From Armatimonadaceae bacterium (GTDB lineage Bacteria > Armatimonadota > Armatimonadia > Armatimonadales > Armatimonadaceae), in contig JAUJNC010000054.1 in NCBI GenBank assembly GCA_030446525.1, positions 1-27,944 on the forward strand: a stretch of DNA of 27,944 bases, written 5' to 3'. The translations under genes and the position numbers were made by a program. Shown piece by piece: positions 14,338 to 22,086 of this stretch (positions within the stretch are counted from its first letter, which is position 1; the number at the start of each line of letters is the position of its first letter). The notes beneath the pieces were generated by a model. It saw only the letters and a list, made by a program, of their open reading frames with translations. It had not been told where the DNA came from and made no database searches.

Positions 14338-15525
14338 CTATCCGACCCAGAACCACAAGGCGAACATGCCCATGAACAGACCGGCAAGGCCCGCAGCCAT
14401 GGCGACATACACGCGGTCGAAGAGCGGGTGCCGCCCCGCGATAGCCAGCACCATGAACACCGGGAACATCGTCAAGCCGTAGCGGTTCAGCGACATAAGG
14501 TACCCGGACGAGATGCTGATCAGGAAGAACAGGTTGGCCAGCAGCGCGTAGCTTGGCCGCACCAACCGCCATGAGGCAAGCACCAGGACGAGGAAGATTA
14601 GCGTGAAGCCGAGGTCAAGCAGCGATACATGCGTGCCTAACAACGTCCAGGGCGGCGTGGGCTTGCGGCCCCAGGCGGCGCCGGGTGCAAGCACGAATAG
14701 GGGCTCACCGGTCAGGCGGTACATGTAGAACCCCCAAACGACGAAGATGGCCGGGATCAGCCCGAGCGCGAGGACGTCCCAGCGGATTGCGCGCAGGTGG
14801 AAGCGGCGCTGGTACAGGTACTCGAAGGCGAGCGGGACCACGACCGAGACGCCGTAGGGACGTGTCAGCGAGGCCAGGCCACCGGCTACGCCCACGATCC
14901 ACCACTGCCCGCGCCGCGCATGGTAAAACGCGGCGATGGTGAGCGCCAAAAGCAGCGAATCGGCGTACACGGCCGAGAGGAACAGGCTGGTCGGGAAGAT
15001 CAGCAGGTAGAACGCCGTCCGCGAGGCCGTTGCCGCGTCGAAGTCGAGGCGCACCAACAGAACGAAGTAGCAGAGGGCGATCAGCAGGGCGATGTTGGTC
15101 AGGATAATGCCGGCGATGAGCAAGCCTTCGTCGTCCATTCGACCCACAAGGGAACCGACTAGCCTCATCAGCAGGGGAAGCAAGGGTGAAAAGCCGACGT
15201 TCGTCGTCTGATCGGGTCCCGCGTAGATGTATCCTTCCCGAGCAATGGAAAGGTAATGGAAGGCATCCCACCGGGACCACATGTTTATCCACCAGCGGGA
15301 CGACCCGTCCCATACCGCCGCATGTCTCGCCAGGGGCATGAACTTCATCGCGATCATGGCCACCGCGACGAACATCAGGTGCGTCGCCGCCCAGGGGATC
15401 AGTACGTCGCGCAGAACCCACCCCAGCGGCACGGATCTCACCCGCTCCACGATTCCTGAACCGGCGGGAGAACTCGACCGCCCTCGCCCGACTTCAACCG
15501 CTTGTCTATATTGCCTATACTCCAT
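14338..15525 (-). CDS. PIG-V-like GT-C mannosyltransferase family membrane protein
   Basis: A 395-residue polytopic protein of the GT-C glycosyltransferase fold, which uses polyprenyl-phosphate sugars on the outer face of the membrane. Start 15525 is chosen because TTAGGAG lies 7 bp upstream; a longer frame to 15564 lacks this. The first membrane segment (VLIPWAATHLMFVAVAMIAM) is followed by WSRWDAFHYLSIAREGY, where the Asp sits in the first extracellular loop as expected of GT-C catalytic residues. FSPLLPLLMRLVGSLVG and FPTSLFLSAVYADSLLLAL are PIG-V-type signatures. About 9-10 membrane segments are visible, ending with FMGMFALWFWVG. The acceptor is unknown; protein or lipid mannosylation is the family role. 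Confidence 0.85.
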   Translation of the reverse strand: MEYRQYRQAVEVGRGRSSSPAGSGIVERVRSVPLGWVLRDVLIPWAATHLMFVAVAMIAMKFMPLARHAAVWDGSSRWWINMWSRWDAFHYLSIAREGYIYAGPDQTTNVGFSPLLPLLMRLVGSLVGRMDDEGLLIAGIILTNIALLIALCYFVLLVRLDFDAATASRTAFYLLIFPTSLFLSAVYADSLLLALTIAAFYHARRGQWWIVGVAGGLASLTRPYGVSVVVPLAFEYLYQRRFHLRAIRWDVLALGLIPAIFVVWGFYMYRLTGEPLFVLAPGAAWGRKPTPPWTLLGTHVSLLDLGFTLIFLVLVLASWRLVRPSYALLANLFFLISISSGYLMSLNRYGLTMFPVFMVLAIAGRHPLFDRVYVAMAAGLAGLFMGMFALWFWVG

Positions 15526-16096
15526 CTGGTGTGCTCCTAACCGATGCTCCTGTCGTCTGGCCACAGCCGCCAGAACAAAAATTCCCTGTCGTCACCCAGC
15601 TCGATCGCTGCATCGAGCCCGCGACCCGGGCGCCCAATCCCACCAATTGGCCGGCACGGTTGCTCCCGATGAAGCCCATCTCGCAGCTCTTGTCATGTCT
15701 TGTCATGACATGCGTCGCCCGGCGCGTAGCGGTCTGCCGGGGCATCTCGCACTGATCGTCACTTCACCAGCGCGAACCGGCCGCGTGATGAACGCCTATC
15801 GGTGACAACGTATGGCTCTCCTACACAAGACGAAGCGATGCCTTGACGCAAGAACACGAGGAGGATATTTGACTGATGGCGCGGGTGCAAGACTTCGATG
15901 CCACAGCTATCGGCTACGCCAAGAGCCACGGGTGCGCCAGAAGCCACTCCCTCTGCGTGTGTTCTAGATTGCAGCGCAGATGGAAAAGAATTGTCCCAAA
16001 GCAGAAGAACTGACCATGCCAGCTAGAGTGGCCCCGAATATGCAGGCTTAGCAGCATTGCGGCCTGGCAACGACAGCTTTTCTAGGAAGCGTCTGG
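15526..16096. other. Long stretch without a supported gene
   Basis: Several short open frames exist on both strands, but none has a ribosome site plus recognisable protein character. Codon use is also less GC-skewed than in flanking genes. The notable structure is at 15690-15710. The region separates the divergent-looking mannosyltransferase from decayed material to the right and may itself be eroded sequence. Confidence 0.5.
15690..15710. promoter_or_regulatory. Repeated TTGTCATG with palindrome TGTCATGACA
   Basis: TTGTCATG occurs at 15690-15697 and again at 15700-15707, exactly 10 bp apart. The second copy is part of the perfect 10-bp palindrome TGTCATGACA (15701-15710). The site lies about 165 bp upstream of the mannosyltransferase start. 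One-helical-turn spacing suits a protein binding site, but no regulator can be named. Confidence 0.35.
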
Positions 16097-16432
16097 TCAC
16101 CTCACACGTGTCGAAGGAATAACGGGCGTTGGTGAGCAGGACGGTGTTCCGCCAGAATGGCTCACGTGAAGCCGCGCGAACCAGAATATCTTCTTTGCGG
16201 CTACTCGTCGACGAAACCATCGGTATTCCCCTCTGCCCATCCTCTCTACGCTGATGCGCACCGCCTTGGGAAGAAGGAACACCATCTCTACGCCTGAGGC
16301 TCTCTCGAAGCTCAGGGAGCTGACTGCCCCTGCCGCGCCAGCTCTGCATGCTTTAATTCGTTCATGTGCTGCTTCTCTGGACTGTGCTGTAATAACCACC
16401 TGACCGCTGGACAGCAGAGTAAATGTCACCAT
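16097..16432 (-). CDS. Small ORF of unknown function, possibly frameshifted
   Basis: ATG at 16432 has AAGGAG with 8-bp spacing, which is why I accept this start. About 111 codons begin MVTFTLLSSGQVVITAQSRE and continue with FERASGVEMVFLLPKAVRIS, plausible alternating beta/alpha sequence. After about residue 65 the composition becomes Arg- and Trp-rich (YRWFRRRVAAKKIFWFARL), which may be a shifted frame. No family is recognised. It lies downstream of the decayed pilin on the same strand. Confidence 0.35.
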   Translation of the reverse strand: MVTFTLLSSGQVVITAQSREAAHERIKACRAGAAGAVSSLSFERASGVEMVFLLPKAVRISVERMGRGEYRWFRRRVAAKKIFWFARLHVSHSGGTPSCSPTPVIPSTRVR

Positions 16433-16519
16433 GTTGTCATCTCCTTTTGTTTTCGCCGAATCGCCAGCGTCATCGGTGAGGCGACCGAGAAAAATCTCGG
16501 CCAAGTGGCCCACGCCAAC

Positions 16520-16620
16520 CCATAAGCACCAGCCGGCTAGAGGGGCGGGGAAAGAGCCCCCTAGGCTCAGCCAGGGCGTAGCAGTAGACCGGAAGGCCGG
16601 TTCTAAAACTTAGCCTTGTA
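16520..16620. other. GC-rich self-complementary segment between the decayed pilin and the small ORF
   Basis: Two nested stem candidates are visible: AGGGGC with GCCCCCT (16540-16563, around a GGGGAAAGA-like loop) and ACCGG with CCGGT (16590-16603, loop AAGG). A further hairpin, CCGAGA with TCTCGG and loop AAAA, lies nearby at about 16484-16499. The segment resembles a structured RNA or an IS end. I tried to fit it to a c-di-GMP-I (GEMM) aptamer and the core motifs are missing. Function unknown. Confidence 0.3.
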
Positions 16621-16630
16621 TTTGCCGCCG

Positions 16631-16975
16631 TTATTTCCATCCTTCCGCTGATTTGTCGTTGCCGGACAGTGTCTCGTCGTAGTCCTGCGTGTACATCATG
16701 AGACCTGCCCCGATCTGTTTTCCTGTTTGATATGCAGGCTTGACGTGTGGCTCTGGCCTTAGCGAAAACAGGAACAACAATGGTCGGCAGTGCTGCGATG
16801 ATGGCGATGACGACGAACAGCTCGATCAACGTGACCTCTGCCGCGTTGCGTACAACAACTTCCCTATTCGGCGCTTGTAGCGAATGCGAACATAGTATCC
16901 TCGCAATATGTGTTTGCGGCAACCATACGCGGGACGGTATTTTGCCCGCCGTAGGGGATGATCTGCAGGTCAACC
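16631..16975 (-). pseudogene. Decayed type IV pilin-like (pseudopilin) gene
   Basis: The minus strand reads VTLIELFVVIAIIAALPTIV then VPVFAKARATRQACISNRK. After a +1 shift near 16730 it continues QIGAGLMMYTQDYDETLSG and stops at 16631-16633. This is the same N-terminal plan as the intact pseudopilin at 25725-26519 ([37 protein letters not shown]). Here the Gly-Phe cleavage pair is lost (AEV in its place), the KAREKAR motif is damaged, and the protein ends soon after DYDETL. It has no ribosome site that fits the pilin start. Clearly a dead paralogue. Confidence 0.75.
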
Positions 16976-16976
16976 T

Positions 16977-17645
16977 CTAGGTGGGTGTTTTCTCAACTCG
17001 CCGGCAGGGCTCCTCGGTGCGATACCGCGGCTTCAAAGCCGTGGTCACGGCCTGAACGGCTCGATCGCCCACGCCCAGCTTGCTCAGGATGCTGTTGACG
17101 TGGGTTTGACCCGTAGCCTGCGTGATGAACAAAGCCACCCCCGATCTCCTGGTTGCTCTTACCTGCTACCATCAAGCGCAGCACCTCGCGCTCGCGGGCG
17201 GTAAGTTCCGAGGCGCCCATGCGCTCCGCCAGTTGTGCGCCAGTTCCAGCCCCGGGATGCGCGTCTGCCCGGCATGCACCGCACGGATCGTCTCGAGCAG
17301 CGTTTCGCGCCCGCGTCCTTGAGCAGGTAGCCTTTGGCGCCGGCGCGCAGGCCCTGGTAAACGTCCTCGTCGCCGTCATAGGTGGTCAGCACGATGATGC
17401 GCGCGGCCGGGAACTCGCCCCCGGATGAGCCTTATTGCCTCCACTCCGTCCATCTGCGGCATCCGCAGGTCGATCAGTGTGACATCGGGCTGGTGGAAGC
17501 GGAACAGTTCCACGGCCTCCGGGCCGTCACCCGCTTGACCGATGACCGTCAGATCCTCCTGTTGCTCGATCATGGCGGCCACTCCCGCACGTACTACGGG
17601 ATGGTCGTCGGCCACAAGGATACGAATCGCTTTGTCTTTGCTCAA
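16977..17645 (-). pseudogene. NarL/FixJ-type response regulator, broken by frameshifts
   Basis: Start TTG at 17645 with GGGAGG upstream. The receiver domain is clear: IRILVADDHPVVRAGVAAMI (acidic pair), then VTLIDLRMPQMDGVEAIRLI with the phospho-Asp. The frame then changes near 17410; VLTTYDGDEDVYQGLRAGAK and GYLLKDAG, with the receiver Lys, lie in the next frame. Another change near 17310 leads to ASELTAREREVLRLMVAGKS, the LuxR-type helix-turn-helix. A last one near 17130 restores QTHVNSILSKLGVGDRAVQA. About 215 residues if joined, normal length. It follows the kinase by 34 bp on the same strand and was surely its partner. Either a pseudogene or error-laden sequence. Confidence 0.8.
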
Positions 17646-17679
17646 AGTAACCTCCCGGTGGGATTGAGCCTCTTTAATG

Positions 17680-19218
17680 TTAACAAGGTATCACCACGAC
17701 AACTTCGGTTCCCTGGCCGGGCCCGCTGGCGACGGTCAGCTGCCCACCCAGGTCGGCGACCCGCTCGTGAATGCCCTTGAGGCCAAAGCCCTCCGCAGCC
17801 TCCGCGAGGTGTGGGTCGAACCCCTGACCATCGTCCCGCACCGACAGGCGCACTTCCCCCGGTTCAAAGAAGAGCTCCACCCGAATCACATTTGCCCGCG
17901 CATGCTTGAGCGCGTTGGTCAATGCCTCCAGGCCGATGCGCAGCAGGTCCGTCTCTTTATTGTGGCCCAGAGACGGGGGTGTGCCGTGGACCCGAAAATG
18001 GGCCTGTGTCGGCGTGCCGTAAGTCATCTGCTCAACGTGGCGCGCAAAAGCGCTGATGAGGCTGCTCTGCTCCAGAGCTTGAGGCCGTAGCGCCCGCACC
18101 GACCGGCGGGCCTCGGTCAGGCTCTCGCGAGCCAGGGCGCCGGCCCGGGCCAGGTGTTCCCGAGCCTCCTGAGGCGCTTTCGTTAGTACGTATTCGGCCG
18201 CTTCCAACTGCACCACAATGCCCGTGAAGCCCTGGGCCAAGGTGTCATGAATCTCGCGGGCCAGCCGGTTGCGCTCCTGCAGCACCGCGGTCTGTCGCCC
18301 CTGCTCGGCCAAGCGGGTTAATTGCATGGCGAGCGTGGCTTGCTGGGCTAGCGCCTTGGCCAGTTCCATCTCCTCCGGCTCGTACCGGCGGTGCTGGCCG
18401 CTGGAAATGCTCAGCAGCCCGATCGCTTCGTTGTTCATTAGTAGGGGTACCAGGAGCAGGGTCTGCATCCCTTCAGCCAGCCACCTATCCTGGTTCCCGA
18501 TGCGCGGATCATTCCTGACATCGGTGACGACGAGGGGGCGTCGGGAGATGACCAGTTCCTTCCACAAAGAGGATCTCTGGCACAGCAGAGGCTCTGGCAC
18601 GGCAGGAGGCGCCGCACGCTCCCCGTTAGCGCCGCTGGCAATATAAAAGTCCAGTATGCCTTCCTCTGCGTTGCAGAACCAGAGAGAAGCTGAGGGGGAC
18701 TCTAACTGTTCCGCAACGTCCGTCAGCACTTGCCGCAGGAACGTATCCAGTTCCGGATTGGCGGTGAGCGCGTTGAGTGTGTTGGCTAATACGGCCGTCT
18801 GCCCGCGCGAGATACGCTCTGACCGCTGCCGCTCCGTCGCTGCGGCGCGAAGCGCCTCCGTGAGCCAGGTGATGAGCAACCCGATCACGATGAACAGGAC
18901 CAGCCGCAACACATCACTGAAGTTATCGATGCGAAGGGAATAGAGCGGACGAATGAAGAGGAAAACACTCAGCACGGCACTGAGGAGGATGGCAAGCATC
19001 CCCGATCCACGTCCGCCATACCAGGCCGCGAACATCACTGCCAGGATGGAGACCAGCAGGGGGGCATCGTGCCCAAGGACAGGGTTCAACAGGAACCGGA
19101 TCAGCACTGCCAGTGCGGTCGCCAGAACGGCGACTGTGAAGCGCGATAGTGGTGAGGTTTTTACTTGCACGGCGTCACAGTGTGTGAGCATTATATCCGA
19201 TCGCTGATAAGGAAGCAA
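17680..19218 (-). CDS. NarL-type sensor histidine kinase with DUF4118 and GAF domains
   Basis: A 512-residue sensor kinase. Residues 28-120 hold four membrane helices of the KdpD/DUF4118 type (VLATALAVLIRFLLNPVLG, LLVSILAVMFAAWYGGRGSG, then two more). A GAF domain follows at about 145-305 (TLLLVPLLMNNEAIGLLSI). The HisKA_3 dimerisation domain has the phospho-accepting His in REIHDTLAQGFTGIVVQLEA (H324). The ATPase domain shows IGLEALTNALKHARA (N box), VRDDGQGFD and GFGLKGIHERVADLGG (G boxes). Start is TTG 19218 or ATG 19191; neither has a clear ribosome site. It is intact, upstream of the broken response regulator. The signal is unknown; a GAF ligand is likely. Confidence 0.9.
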   Translation of the reverse strand: MLPYQRSDIMLTHCDAVQVKTSPLSRFTVAVLATALAVLIRFLLNPVLGHDAPLLVSILAVMFAAWYGGRGSGMLAILLSAVLSVFLFIRPLYSLRIDNFSDVLRLVLFIVIGLLITWLTEALRAAATERQRSERISRGQTAVLANTLNALTANPELDTFLRQVLTDVAEQLESPSASLWFCNAEEGILDFYIASGANGERAAPPAVPEPLLCQRSSLWKELVISRRPLVVTDVRNDPRIGNQDRWLAEGMQTLLLVPLLMNNEAIGLLSISSGQHRRYEPEEMELAKALAQQATLAMQLTRLAEQGRQTAVLQERNRLAREIHDTLAQGFTGIVVQLEAAEYVLTKAPQEAREHLARAGALARESLTEARRSVRALRPQALEQSSLISAFARHVEQMTYGTPTQAHFRVHGTPPSLGHNKETDLLRIGLEALTNALKHARANVIRVELFFEPGEVRLSVRDDGQGFDPHLAEAAEGFGLKGIHERVADLGGQLTVASGPGQGTEVVVVIPC

Positions 19219-19512
19219 CGCTTGGCGCAGTCAACTCACGCGGAACAAGACAGACCATGAGGTACCCAATTAACGGCAGGATACGAGCTCTATCACCCGA
19301 CCTCAACAGAGAAGACATTAGCATCCGCTGCACTATTGCCGTACGGGTCGGACAAAGTTTCCGTGTGAAGTTTTCCTCCATTCGCGGAATCACCCTGTTG
19401 TGTGATCTCCTTGAACATCCATGGCCGGGGCGAACCGCCCCGGCCTTTTTCCTTTGCGGCCGCAACGCCTCCGCCGGAAACCCGTAAGGCGCAGGGTGCG
19501 GCGTTTGGGCGT
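19219..19512. other. Gap between histidine kinase and helicase genes
   Basis: No convincing protein gene is seen. It holds a strong plus-oriented terminator at 19423-19450 without an obvious gene upstream of it on that strand, so a small RNA could end there. The minus strand has a GGAGG-containing stretch at 19376-19385 but no recognisable protein after it. Confidence 0.4.
19423..19450 (+). terminator. Strong terminator without an upstream gene on its strand
   Basis: A perfect 10-bp stem GGCCGGGGCG / CGCCCCGGCC with an AAC loop, followed by TTTTT. On the plus strand no protein gene precedes it for 1.6 kb other than antisense of the kinase. It could insulate the helicase promoter at 19513 or end a short untranslated RNA beginning in 19200-19400. 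Confidence 0.8.
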
Positions 19513-19541
19513 TTGACAGTCTGTTCGCCGCGCGGCATAAT
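19513..19541 (+). promoter_or_regulatory. Promoter that should give a leaderless helicase mRNA
   Basis: TTGACA (19513-19518) and CATAAT (19536-19541) with 17-bp spacing, five of six bases in the -10. The expected transcription start, about 7 bp downstream, coincides with GTG at 19548. No ribosome site exists between the -10 and either GTG. Confidence 0.75.
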
Positions 19542-19547
19542 GTGGGT

Positions 19548-21834
19548 GTGAACCCCGAACAGTTTCTATCGCGCGTGAAGCGACTTCCCGATTACAAAGA
19601 CCAGATCGCCCACGTCGAGGAGATACCGGCGCGGGCGGCGGCCTACGCCGGTCTCGACGCCCCGCTGCCGCCGCGGCTGGCCGATGCGCTGGCCGGATCC
19701 GGGATGACGCGCTTTTACGCCCACCAGGCCGAGGCCATCGACGGCGCGCGCAGGGGACACCACCTCATCGTGACCACGGCGACGGCGTCCGGCAAGAGTC
19801 TGTGCTACAACGCCCCCGTGCTGGAAACCTTGCTCCTGGACCGGGCGGCGCGCGCCCTGTACCTGTTCCCCACCAAGGCGCTCGCGCAGGACCAGCGGGG
19901 CAAGATCGAAGCGCTGGGGCTTTTCCCCGACGTCATCACCGCGACCTACGACGGCGACACGCCCCGGGAAGAGCGCGGGCGATCAAGCGGACGGCGCGGC
20001 TGGTCATCACCAACCCGGACATGCTCCACGTGGGCATCCTGCCCTACCACACCGGCTGGGGGCCGTTTCTGCGCAACCTGCGCTACGTCGTCGTGGACGA
20101 GGCGCACGTCTACCGCGGCGTCTTCGGCGCGCACGTCGGCACAACATTCTGCGGAGACTTCGCCGCGTCGCCGCGCTCTACAACGCCCGGCCGCAGTTCA
20201 TCGCCTGCTCGGCCACCATCGCCAACCCCGGCGAGCTTTTCTACGCGACAGGTCTGGGCGCCGAGGTCGTCAGCAACGACGGCGCGCCGACCGGCAAAAA
20301 GCACTTCGTCTTCTGGAACCCGCCCGTGTTCGACCCCGCCAGCGGCGCAGCGCCGCTCGTCGAACGCCGAGGCGACGACGCTCTTCACGACCCTGGTGGG
20401 CGAGGGGGTGCGCACCATCGCCTTTACGCGCGCCGCAAGACGGCGGAGCCTGCTGCTCACCTACGCCCGCGCCGCCTTCGAGCGGACCACGCGTCCCGAG
20501 CCTGGCGCAGCGCGTCCTTTCCTACCGCGCGGGCTACACCCCCGCGCAGCGGCGCGACATCGAGCGCAGGCTGTTCAGCGGCGAGCCTGACCGGCGTCAC
20601 GGCAACCAACGCCCTCGAACTGGGCGTCGACATCGGCGGCGTGGACGCCTGCGTGCTGACGGGCTACCCCGGCACGGTCGCCTCGACGTGGCAGCAGCGG
20701 CGCGCGCCGGGCGGCGGCAGGGTGACGCGCTGTGGCCGTGCTGGTCGCCCAGGACAACCCGCTCGACCAGTTCCTGATGCGCCGCCCCGACTACTTTTTC
20801 GGCAGATCGCACGAGCACGCCACGCTCGACCCGACCAACCGCCACATCCTGGAGGGTCACCTGCTCTGCGCCGCCTACGAGCGCCCGCTGACCGAGGGCG
20901 ACTTCGCCCTCTTCGGCGGCGAAAAGGCGGTGCACATCACCCGCCGCCTGTGCGAGAACGGCGACCTGGCCGCCCGCGGCGACCGCTTCCACTACGCCGG
21001 GGGGACTACCCGGCGGGCCTGATGAGCATCCGGTCGGCGTCCGCCAACCAGTACGTCATCCTCGACCGGAGCCGGGGCGGTTCCGTCCTGGGCACCGTCG
21101 AGGAGGCGCGCGCCTTCGAAACGCTGCACCCGGGCGCGGTCTACCTCCACCTGGGCGAAAGCTACGTGGTCGAGACCCTGGACACCCAGAACCATCGCGC
21201 CCACGTCCGCCCCGCCGCCGCCAGCTACTATACCGAGCCCAAGATCGACTCGTTCATCGAGATCAAGCAGACGCGCGCCACCCGGGCGTTCGGGGGCACC
21301 ATGGCCTACTTCGGCGAGGTCGTCGTCACCACGCAGGTGGTCGGCTACCGGCAAAGCAGGCTCTTCTCCGACGAGGTGCTCGGCGTCTTCGACCTTGACC
21401 TGCCGGAGCAGCGCTTCGAGACCGAGGCGGTCTGGTACCCGCTCCCGGGCCCCCTGATCGGCGACCTGGAGCGCGCGGGCCTCGACCTCGCCGGCGGCGT
21501 CCACGCCCTCGAGCACACCTCGATCGGCCTCCTCCCGCTGTTCGCCCTGTGCGACCGCAACGACATCGGCGGCGTCTCCACGCCCTTCCACCCGCAGATG
21601 GCCGCGCCCACCATCTTCGTCCACGACGCGCACCCCGGCGGCGTGGGCATCGCCGAAACCGGCTTCCGCCTGATCGACGACTGGCTCGGCGCCACGCGGA
21701 CGCTCCTGAACGAGTGCCCTTGCCAGACCGGCTGCCCCTCCTGCGTCCAGTCCCCCAAGTGCGGCAACAACAACGAGCCATTGGATAAAGCCGCCGCGGC
21801 GCGTATTCTGGGCAGTATTTTGCGCTCGCGGTAG
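19548..21834 (+). pseudogene. MrfA/YprA-like DEAD-box helicase with DUF1998, read in several frames
   Basis: A superfamily 2 DNA helicase of the type that repairs bulky DNA damage (MrfA in Bacillus). Motifs in order: [17 protein letters not shown] (Q-like), [19 protein letters not shown] (Walker A), [11 protein letters not shown] (Ia), [18 protein letters not shown] (DEAH, II), [14 protein letters not shown] (III, SAT), [18 protein letters not shown] (IV/V) and NALELGVDIGGVDACVLTGY (V); the arginine-finger motif VI is damaged. From 21003 the DUF1998 region is continuous and ends with CPCQTGCPSCVQSPKCGNNN, the four-cysteine metal cluster. About 760 residues in total. At least eight indels are needed: near 19980, 20150, 20345, 20445, 20500, 20585, 20700-20740 and 21000. 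The start is GTG 19548 (leaderless) or GTG 19542. Conserved residues are intact, so this is either very recent decay or sequencing error in GC runs. Confidence 0.85.
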
Positions 21835-21849
21835 CGTGCTACTATAGAG

Positions 21850-22049
21850 CGCGCATCGGCGAACTGGAGGCCCGAACATTGGATCTGGAAGCGCGTCTGA
21901 ACCAGAACAGCCAGAACGCCTTCCGGCCCCCCAGCCAGGATTCTGCTTTCGAGCCCGAAGCAAAGCGGCCCTGCACCGGGCACAACACCGGCTGTCTCAC
22001 CGCACTGATTATGCTGTGCGACCTCATGTCGCATCCAGCGACTGAATAG
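21850..22049 (+). pseudogene. IS66-family transposase N-terminal remnant
   Basis: Immediately after the helicase the frame reads RIGELEARTLDLEARLNQNS then QNAFRPPSQDSAF, stopping at 22047-22049. Coiled-coil ELEAR repeats followed by LNQNS.N..KPPS.D are the signature start of IS66 TnpC. The rest of the roughly 500-residue transposase is missing. No ends are recognised. Confidence 0.7.
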
Positions 22050-22086
22050 CAGGAGCTATCAAGGGAAACATAGGTCCCTCAAGGGG

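Noticed and set aside
16520..16620. c-di-GMP (GEMM) riboswitch
   Set aside because: The required GACGCAAAG-type core and GAAA tetraloop-receptor layout are missing on both strands.
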